Shown piece after piece: positions 1-5,453 of a stretch of DNA of 20,493 nt. The notes under the pieces were generated by a model that saw nothing but the letters and a program-made list of their open reading frames with translations, did no database searches and had not been told where the DNA came from. The DNA is from a virus. Positions within the stretch are counted from its first letter, which is position 1; each line of letters starts with the position of its first letter. The stretch spans positions 1 through 20,493 of the IMG/VR virus record IMGVR_UViG_3300035698_025924. The stretch is one strand, 5' to 3'. The translations under genes and the position numbers were made by a program.

Positions 1-1
1 G

Positions 2-1006
2 GCTTCCAAGAAAACAGGGGCGGCCAAGGCCCCATCGCAATCGTTAGATGCGGACATCTCCGATGAAAAACTCAGCGATCTGGAAAGAGCCACCAAGAAG
101 ATAAACGACAGCATTCAGGCTGGCCAACAGAGCGGGCAAACCACCGCCGATGAATTGCTGGGCGGTATGTCGAAAGAAACCATAAAAGAAGTGGGTGAGT
201 TGGTGTTGTCGGTGTTGCCGGGGACCGGGAATGTCCTGAGCGCCCGCGATGCAGTTGATGCTTTGTTGGCAGCACAAGAGGCAGCGAAGCGCGGCGACAT
301 TAGCGAAGCAGCAATCCAAGGGGCGTTAGCGGCCCTGGGTGTTGTCGGTGCCATCCCGGGGCCAGGTATTCTGGTCCGTAGCGCCAAGAAACTGGCGAAG
401 GGGCTGCTTGCGGGAAAGAAGCCGACTGCAGGGGCGGCCAAAGGGATGAGCAAGCTCGCAGAAAGTGAGCGGGAGGTTTTGTGGAAAATAGCCGATAAGG
501 CGGGCTATCTCGACCCGCTCAAGCAAGCGCCAACCCCGAACTATCGAGGCGCACGAATCAAATCGACGCCCGGTCGAACAGATACCCGTAATCCGATCTC
601 GGTTGATGAATTCAATGCCTTTGCCGACACGGGTTTTATTGATCCGGATAAAATCCACACAATGCAGGATTCGGTCAAACGTGTATTTATTGATAGAAAA
701 ACGGGCAAGCAGATAGCTCTAAAAGATACTGTTAATCAGCTAATTGATAACCCCGGCTACGCAGAAGAAATTCCTCCAATTCTTATTGCTGAATATAAAG
801 GAAAAATCTTTACGTTTGATCACCGTCGGCTTGCTGCTCACAGAATAGCCGGGGTAAAGGTTAAATTCCGGAAAGCGACGGCAGAAGAATTGGATATTGC
901 CCTTAATAGAAGACCTATTGGCAACGGAAAATATAAAATCAGAGACATAAGGAAGAAGTCAAAATACACGACGACGGACAATGGTAACTCCGTTAACGTA
1001 AGATAG
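2..1006 (+). CDS. Phage ejection-type protein, 3' end, with ParB-like C-terminal toxin domain (5' end outside window)
   Basis: The frame is open from the left edge, so the true start lies upstream; TTG at 155 is only the first start-like codon inside. The first ~45 residues (APSQSLDADISDEKL, then NDSIQAGQQ) match the decayed copy at 2765-3247, whose front half matches the linker of the intact gene at 5453. This ties the gene to the same ejection-protein family. At ~nt 200-380 there is a hydrophobic, Gly/Ala-rich stretch (SVLPGTGNVLSARDAVDALL, then ALAALGVVGAIPGPG) of the kind found before toxin tips and possibly membrane-active. The last ~150 residues (from YRGARIKSTPGR) carry PPILIAEYKGKIFTFDHRRL and AHRIAGVKVKFR. 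These resemble the ParB/sulfiredoxin fold with its Asp-His-Arg core (DHRRLAA, nt 818-838). A putative immunity gene follows 51 bp downstream. From ~nt 680 the DNA is visibly more AT-rich than the structural genes. Family membership is well supported; toxin activity is inferred. Confidence 0.75.
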   Translation, partial: ASKKTGAAKAPSQSLDADISDEKLSDLERATKKINDSIQAGQQSGQTTADELLGGMSKETIKEVGELVLSVLPGTGNVLSARDAVDALLAAQEAAKRGDISEAAIQGALAALGVVGAIPGPGILVRSAKKLAKGLLAGKKPTAGAAKGMSKLAESEREVLWKIADKAGYLDPLKQAPTPNYRGARIKSTPGRTDTRNPISVDEFNAFADTGFIDPDKIHTMQDSVKRVFIDRKTGKQIALKDTVNQLIDNPGYAEEIPPILIAEYKGKIFTFDHRRLAAHRIAGVKVKFRKATAEELDIALNRRPIGNGKYKIRDIRKKSKYTTTDNGNSVNVR

Positions 1007-1057
1007 TGTATAAATATATTGGAAAATTGGTGAAAATTAGTGACTACGGAGATGAAA

Positions 1058-1348
1058 ATGACCGAACAAGATGATCCGTCTAGGGATGAAGACGATATGG
1101 ATACCAAGCTATTAGCTCCTGAAGATGTCAAAACTGCAAAAGATTTTTCGAGATTTATGGACCAAATGGCGGATGGTTTTAGTACTGGAGAAATAGAGCC
1201 GCAACATGTGAGTGAATATCTGGGTGGTGTTGCGGGGGCTGCCCACGCGATTGAGGGAATTGCCAAAAACGAAGGGATAGATTTGCCGGGTCCAATCGAT
1301 TGGAAATGGATGGCGATTATTATGGCCGTCGCCGTCAATCACAGCTAA
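1058..1348 (+). CDS. Putative immunity protein, DUF7660-like (copy 1)
   Basis: This small acidic protein (96 aa) directly follows the ParB-like toxin tip, the usual place for a cognate immunity gene. I chose ATG 1058 over GTG 1040 because GGAG at 1048-1051 is well spaced from it and the paralogue downstream begins with the same Met-Thr-Glu. The C-terminal two thirds read KDFSRFMDQMADGF, VSEYLGGVAGAAHAIEGI and GPIDWKWMAIIM. This matches my recollection of DUF7660-type proteins (Asp-Phe near the start, a Leu-rich middle, a Trp-Lys before the final helix). The protein has no signal peptide or membrane segment, so it is cytoplasmic. A second, diverged copy ends at 2153. The immunity role is inferred from position and duplication with the toxin tip. 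It could instead be an unrelated small accessory protein. Confidence 0.65.
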   Translation: MTEQDDPSRDEDDMDTKLLAPEDVKTAKDFSRFMDQMADGFSTGEIEPQHVSEYLGGVAGAAHAIEGIAKNEGIDLPGPIDWKWMAIIMAVAVNHS

Positions 1349-1367
1349 CCAACAACCGCTCCCGTGA

Positions 1368-1795
1368 CCAACCCCGAACTATCGGGGCACACGAATCAAA
1401 TCGACGCCCGGCAGAACGGATACCAGAAATCCGATCTCGGTTAAAAATTTCTATAAGCTTGGTGATACGGGTTTTATTGACCCTGATACAATCCACACCA
1501 TGCAGGATTCGGTTAGACGTGTATTTAGAGATAAAAAAATAACAAGTGGATAACTCTCAAGGATACCGTTAATCGGCTTATTGATAATCCTGAGTACGCA
1601 GAAAAAATTCCTCCAATTCTTATTGGCGAAGTAGATGAAAAAATCTTTACACTTGATCATCGTCGGCTTGTTGCCCACAGGATCGCAGGAGTAAAGGTCA
1701 AGTTTAAAAAGGCTACGCAGGTTGAAATTGATAAGGCATTAAGAGATAAATGGTCGACGATAGACGAAGGGACGTCGATAAAGCTAATTGACTAA
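1368..1795 (+). pseudogene. Orphan ParB-like toxin-tip cassette, frameshifted (second copy of nt 530-945)
   Basis: From the octamer CCAACCCC at 1368 the DNA aligns with the toxin tip of the gene ending at 1006. The reading frame gives NYRGTRIKSTPGRTDTRNPI, then DTGFIDPDTIHTMQDSVRRV. One base is missing near 1535-1555 (35 bases where the first copy has 36), giving a stop at TGGATAA. In the shifted frame it resumes as KDTVNRLIDNPEYAEKIPPI, DHRRLVAHRIAGVKVKFKKA, and ends with TAA at 1793. It has no delivery domain and no start of its own, so it resembles the orphan tip cassettes of CDI and Rhs loci. The last ~25 residues differ from copy 1. Because of the frameshift it is probably silent unless recombined. 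Confidence 0.8.
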
Positions 1796-1910
1796 TAGCG
1801 GACCAGATAAATTGAGAGACAATATTAAAACAAAGGAAAATTAAATGACCGAAGAAGACGAATACACAAGTTCCGAAAGTCCAGTATATGATCGAGAATA
1901 ACTGGATTTG

Positions 1911-2153
1911 ATGTTTGAAAATATCAAGACCTCAGACGATTTTGCCAGATATATGAGGGCCTTGGCAACAGCGTATGACCAAAGGGATGTAGATGGGTTG
2001 TATGAGCAGGATTTGGCGGACTATTTGGGTGGTGTCGGCGGGGCTGCTTCTGGAATCGATGGTATTGCCAAGAACCGTAAGATTGAAGGGCCGGGGCCAA
2101 TCGATTGGAAATGGGTAGCACGCCTCATGACGATGGGTTTTGGGCACAGCTAA
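1911..2153 (+). CDS. Putative immunity protein, DUF7660-like (copy 2, N-terminus interrupted)
   Basis: This is a diverged paralogue of the gene at 1058-1348. Shared blocks include DDFARYMRALATAYDQ, ADYLGGVGGAASGIDGIAKN and GPGPIDWKWVARL, ending in a shared Gly/Asn-His-Ser. The start homologous to copy 1 is ATG 1845, with AAAGG 7-11 bp upstream, but TAA at 1899-1901 stops that frame after 18 codons. ATG 1911 restarts the same frame nine bases later and keeps the whole conserved domain (about 80 residues). Translation could therefore re-initiate and still give a working protein, or the gene may be decaying. It lies 13 bp before kptA, so the two are probably co-transcribed. Immunity function is inferred. 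Confidence 0.55.
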   Translation: MFENIKTSDDFARYMRALATAYDQRDVDGLYEQDLADYLGGVGGAASGIDGIAKNRKIEGPGPIDWKWVARLMTMGFGHS

Positions 2154-2166
2154 TTGATACTCCCCG

Positions 2167-2712
2167 ATGACCAACCCCAACCTCACCCGCACGTCAAAAT
2201 TCCTGAGCCTTATTCTACGCCATGATCCGGGCAAGGTCGGGATAAAGCTGGATGCACAGGGATGGACCTCGGTTGAGGGGTTGCTGGCCGGGATGACGAA
2301 GAAGGGGCGTGCGTTGACATTGGAGGATCTGCAAGCCGTTGTCGCTGGGGACACCAAACAACGCTATGCGTTTAACGCCGATCAAACGATGATCCGGGCA
2401 TCGCAGGGACATAGTGTAAAAGTCGAGTTTGAATATCCGCCTGCAACGCCACCGGAGCTTTTGTATCACGGCACCGTCGAGCGGTTTATGGTCTCGATCC
2501 GGGCCGAGGGATTAAAGCCGAAAAACCGCCATCATGTGCATTTGAGCCGGGATGTGGAAACCGCCCGCACGGTCGGCGCACGACGGGGAAAACCGGTAAT
2601 CCTGTGTATTGATGCCAGGCGCATGGCGGCGCCGGGACATGTGTTTTATTTGTCCAACAACGGTGTCTGGCTGACCGAAGCCGTGCCGACGACTTTCATC
2701 ACAAAATTGTAG
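2167..2712 (+). CDS. kptA: RNA 2'-phosphotransferase, Tpt1/KptA family
   Basis: Tpt1/KptA enzymes transfer an internal RNA 2'-phosphate to NAD+, giving ADP-ribose 1'',2''-cyclic phosphate and repaired RNA. At 181 aa the protein is full length. N-terminal lobe: KFLSLILRHDPGKVGIKLD (Arg18-His19 of the catalytic set), then GWTSVEGLL and QRYAF. C-terminal ADP-ribosyltransferase-like lobe: MIRASQGHSVKVE (Arg77), LYHGT (100-103), GLKPKNRHHVHLS, GARRGKPVILCIDA (Arg139/140) and SNNGVWLTEAVPTTFI. All four catalytic positions of yeast Tpt1 (Arg, His, Arg, Arg) have counterparts. The gene sits immediately after the second immunity copy and before decayed ejection-protein fragments, so it is part of the prophage accessory block and not a host housekeeping gene. 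A role in RNA repair or in conflict with an RNA-damaging toxin is inferred from context only. Confidence 0.9.
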   Translation: MTNPNLTRTSKFLSLILRHDPGKVGIKLDAQGWTSVEGLLAGMTKKGRALTLEDLQAVVAGDTKQRYAFNADQTMIRASQGHSVKVEFEYPPATPPELLYHGTVERFMVSIRAEGLKPKNRHHVHLSRDVETARTVGARRGKPVILCIDARRMAAPGHVFYLSNNGVWLTEAVPTTFITKL

Positions 2713-2764
2713 GAGATCGTCAGCGCTTGACTCTCTCCTGGCTTCACCTGGCTGGGGTGCACTA

Positions 2765-3247
2765 ACCCGCACCCAATTAAAAAGCCGCCTGAACGAGGCA
2801 ACGACCAACTAGGTTCTCAACTGGCATGACGCCCATCCCGGTCAGGTGATGGAGCCGACTACGTTACTGGAGAATTTGGATGCGCTTGTTGGGCCGGAAT
2901 CTTTAGGTCCAACGTCTCATCCACAAGTCGGCGATTTTGCGGCCCTTAAGGGCCAGCCCGATGTTGCACTTACGGATACCGAACAGGGCAGGCTAGAGAG
3001 TGATGGCAGTTTGCCTGATGCCGTCACCAAGGCCCCATCGCAACCGTTAGACGAGGACATCTCCGATGAAAAACTCAGCAATCTGGAAAGAGTCACTCAG
3101 AAGTTAAACGACAGCATTCAGGCTGGCCAACAGAGAGGGAAGCACCGTCTATCAGAGCTGGGGCTTGGGCTGAGACGCACAAATCCACGCTCAGTTAAAG
3201 GGCCGCCAGAACGACGCGGCGATCATTCGCATCTTTATCTGACATGA
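2765..3247 (+). pseudogene. Decayed ejection-protein linker (bridging copy)
   Basis: The frame reads TRTQLKSRLNEATTN, a TAG stop at 2810-2812, then VLNWHDAHPGQVMEP, matching residues 447-475 of the protein at 5453. It continues through DFAALKGQPDVALTDTEQG, nearly identical to residues 502-520 there. After AVTK it switches to APSQPLDEDISDEKL and NDSIQAGQQ, nearly identical to the start of the window. The fragment therefore bridges the body of the intact gene and the ParB-tip gene. After ~3135 it diverges and ends at TGA 3245. The stretch from GTG 2846 is open but has no toxin tip. The DNA between 2713 and 2764 shows no clear feature. Confidence 0.8.
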
Positions 3248-3275
3248 CGCCTGTCCTGAATAGGTGAAAAAACCG
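3172..3275 (+). pseudogene. Second, more decayed fragment of the same linker
   Basis: The DNA from CGCACAAATCCACGCTCAGT through the ACATGACGCCTGTCC segment to TAGGTG aligns, with several mismatches and small gaps, to 2767-2848 (for example TGGCATGACGCCCATCC). No frame is open across it except by chance. It overlaps the last codons of the fragment before it, so the two appear to have been joined by recombination. Confidence 0.5.
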
Positions 3276-3283
3276 GCGTTTCA

Positions 3284-3301
3284 GCGGGTGACATCACCCG
3301 C
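3284..3301. repeat. Perfect inverted repeat GCGGGTGA-CA-TCACCCGC
   Basis: Two 8-bp arms are separated by 2 bp. It lies in the gene-free stretch (3276-3436) ahead of the portal gene. No T run follows, so it does not look like an intrinsic terminator; an operator or a relic recombination site is possible. I see nothing else convincing between it and the portal start, and no recognisable promoter. Confidence 0.45.
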
Positions 3302-3436
3302 GCATTCTCTGTCAGGCGAGGGGCAAGAGGTTCGGACATCCCGATCAAAACTGTGACGCGCTAATGAAGAAATCGCGCCGGTTATCTTTCCCGAAAATTT
3401 ATCAATGCATGAGAAACAGGACATGGAAATCCAATT

Positions 3437-5158
3437 ATGAAATCAATTTTGGCTACAGATATTATCAAACGAGAGCAAACACTGCGGACCAATCGGGCCG
3501 ACTGGGAAGCGGCCTGGCAGGCTGTGGCCGACGTTACGCTGCCAGTGTCTGTCGATTTTAAACATTACGGCATTCAGGCACCCACGGGTGCCGCGCACAG
3601 CGCGCCGCGCTCGAGGGCGCGGACGGCAGACATTTATGACCAAACGGCGATGATGGCCGTTCAAAGATGGGGGGCTGCGCTGGAAAGTATGATCACGCCA
3701 CGGTCGTCGAAATGGCATAATTTGAGCCTGCAGGATGGTGAGGTGGAAGGGAGTGCCGGTGATGAGGAGCGCAAATGGCTGGAACGTTTGCGTGATGTGA
3801 TGTTCAAACATCGCTATGCATCGGGCACTGGATTTGCCGGCAGTATCCAATCGATTTACCGAAGCCTGGGCTCGTTCGGTGCGGGCTTTATGTATGTCGA
3901 AGACGGCTACAAACTCGGTAACAGCAAACCCATTTTGTATCGGCCCATCCATTTGTCTGAGATGGTGATTGATCAAAACGCCTATGGCCAGATGGACACC
4001 GCGATGCGCCGGTTTTCGCTGTCGGCGCGCCAGGCACTGAATCTATTCCAAGAGGACTGCCCGAGCAAGATCAAGGAAGCTGCCGAGAACACCGGTGAAC
4101 CGGACAAACGTTACAGCTTTATTCAGGCGGTTTTTCCGCGCGAGGATAAATGGCAGGGCAAAACCCGAACCATCCAGACAACGGAATTTCAGTCGGCGCT
4201 GGTTTTTGTTGAAGACGAAGAAGTGATTTATGCGAAAGGCTATCACGAGATGCCTTTTATTGATTTCAGGCTGGATCGTCAGCCCGGCGAAATCTATTCC
4301 GAAAGCCCGGCCCTGATCGCCTTGCCCGAAGTCCGCGGGATCAACGCCATGGCCCGCGATACCTTGCGCGCCGTCCAACAGATTTCAAGTCCGGCCTATG
4401 CAGCGGCTGATATGAAAACCAAGGGCGGGCGGGTTAATTTAAACGCCAACAAAATCAACAAGGGCCTGATCGATCCAGCAACCGGGCGGTTGTTGATCCA
4501 GCCCATTCAATCGGGCGGGCGGCCCGATATCGCGATGGGCCTGATGCAGGACAAACGCGAAATGATCAAAGAGGCGTTTTACGTCAACCTGTTTCAAACC
4601 CTGGCCGATGCCCCCAACATGACGGCCACCCAATCGTTGATCCGGGATCGCGAAAAAGGCGAGCTGTTAGGCCCGATAGGCGCGCAGGTGCAAACCTCGC
4701 TTGATCGGTTGGTTGAACGGGAAGGTGGTATTTTAAAACGCTCAGGCCTGTATGAAGATGGCAGCCCCTATGCGCCGCCCCCGACCATCCCGGGGCGCAA
4801 CTGGGCGGTTGAATTTACCTCACCGCTCGATCGATTGCGCCGGGCCGAAGAAGGGGTGGGTACCATGCGCACGTTCGAGACCATGATGTCCGTCGCCCAG
4901 TACGATCCGAACGTTATGGATCTGTTGGAAACCGACGAAGCGGTGCGCGGCCTCGCCGAAATCAACGGCATGCCGTCGAAGTTTTTGCGCTCAGCGGATG
5001 CGGTGCAGGAATTGCGCGGTGATCGCGAGGATTCGACGACCAAACAAACCGCATTGAATGAAGCCACCCAGGCGGCTGGCATCGCCAGTGCGCTGGGTAT
5101 GAGCCCCCCATCACCAGAAGAAGGAGCACCTGATGCAAACATTGAGCAACTGGTTTAA
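3437..5158 (+). CDS. Portal (head-to-tail connector) protein, T7 gp8-like
   Basis: The dodecameric portal forms the unique capsid vertex through which DNA is packaged and ejected, and onto which the tail assembles. At 573 aa the length suits podoviral connectors. The N-terminus shows the family pattern: a charged helix (DIIKREQTLRTNRADWEAAW), then TADIYDQTAMMAVQRWGAAL and LESMITPRSSKWHNL, then WLERLRDVMFKHRYASGTGF. The middle has SLGSFGAGFMYVEDG, and the C-terminal half has ALIALPEVRGINAMARDTL and APNMTATQSLIRDREKGELL, the region expected to form stem and channel helices. ATG 3437 has no strong Shine-Dalgarno. The last 26 bp overlap the next gene. The frame is intact, so this head gene looks functional. 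Confidence 0.88.
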   Translation: MKSILATDIIKREQTLRTNRADWEAAWQAVADVTLPVSVDFKHYGIQAPTGAAHSAPRSRARTADIYDQTAMMAVQRWGAALESMITPRSSKWHNLSLQDGEVEGSAGDEERKWLERLRDVMFKHRYASGTGFAGSIQSIYRSLGSFGAGFMYVEDGYKLGNSKPILYRPIHLSEMVIDQNAYGQMDTAMRRFSLSARQALNLFQEDCPSKIKEAAENTGEPDKRYSFIQAVFPREDKWQGKTRTIQTTEFQSALVFVEDEEVIYAKGYHEMPFIDFRLDRQPGEIYSESPALIALPEVRGINAMARDTLRAVQQISSPAYAAADMKTKGGRVNLNANKINKGLIDPATGRLLIQPIQSGGRPDIAMGLMQDKREMIKEAFYVNLFQTLADAPNMTATQSLIRDREKGELLGPIGAQVQTSLDRLVEREGGILKRSGLYEDGSPYAPPPTIPGRNWAVEFTSPLDRLRRAEEGVGTMRTFETMMSVAQYDPNVMDLLETDEAVRGLAEINGMPSKFLRSADAVQELRGDREDSTTKQTALNEATQAAGIASALGMSPPSPEEGAPDANIEQLV

Positions 5159-5453
5159 ACCAGGCGAACGCCGATCTGAAGAGGCGCAGGAAAAACTAAG
5201 GCTGGCCTATCAATCGGTGTTTATCGGAAAGCCCAGCAAACAAGAACAAGAGGTCGTTTTAAGCGACCTCTTTTCTTTTGGGGACTTGTTTAGCGTCGCT
5301 CTGCCGGACGAAGACCTGAGTTTGCGCGAGGGGCGTCGTCAACTGGCCTACCGGGTGTTCCGGTTTCTGGAACTGGCCGAAGCCGAGCGGACCGCGATGG
5401 CGGTTGCCGCCATAACTGAAACGCTGGTTTCTGATGGGGAAGGATCTCTCTGA
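5133..5453 (+). CDS. Bbp19-like phage protein
   Basis: This 106-aa protein starts inside the portal gene, preceded by AAGGAG at 5120-5125. It has the pattern of the Bbp19-like family of podoviruses: LAYQSVFIG, VVLSDLFSFGDLF, then EGRRQLAYRVFRFLEL. In BPP-1-type phages the homologue lies next to the portal gene. The function is not established; a head-assembly role is suggested by position. The stop overlaps the ATG of the next gene (TGATG), so the two are translationally coupled. The coding sequence contains a terminator-like hairpin (see 5248-5279). Confidence 0.65.
   Translation: MQTLSNWFKPGERRSEEAQEKLRLAYQSVFIGKPSKQEQEVVLSDLFSFGDLFSVALPDEDLSLREGRRQLAYRVFRFLELAEAERTAMAVAAITETLVSDGEGSL
5248..5279 (+). 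terminator. Terminator-like hairpin inside the Bbp19-like gene
   Basis: A perfect 9-bp stem (AAGAGGTCG at 5248-5256 with CGACCTCTT at 5264-5272) has a 7-base loop and is followed by TTTTCTTTT (5271-5279). By form this is a Rho-independent terminator, but it lies in the middle of an open reading frame, about 175 bp ahead of the toxin-bearing gene. Translating ribosomes would normally prevent the hairpin from forming. Confidence 0.6.

Larger units (their letters stand above)
530..2178 (+). repeat. Tandem duplication of toxin tip plus immunity gene
   Basis: Two diverged units lie head to tail: toxin tip plus immunity at 530-1348, and toxin tip plus immunity at 1368-2153. The octamer CCAACCCC occurs at 530-537 (inside the toxin), 1368-1375 (the junction) and 2171-2178 (codons 2-4 of kptA). 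At the junction, the sequence before the octamer (CCGTGACCAACCCC) resembles the start of kptA (CGATGACCAACCCC), while the sequence after it (GAACTATCG) is toxin interior. Confidence 0.75.

Noticed and set aside
3364-3561. 65-aa frame overlapping the portal start
   Set aside because: It overlaps the portal in another frame, has no ribosome site and its residues show no family pattern.
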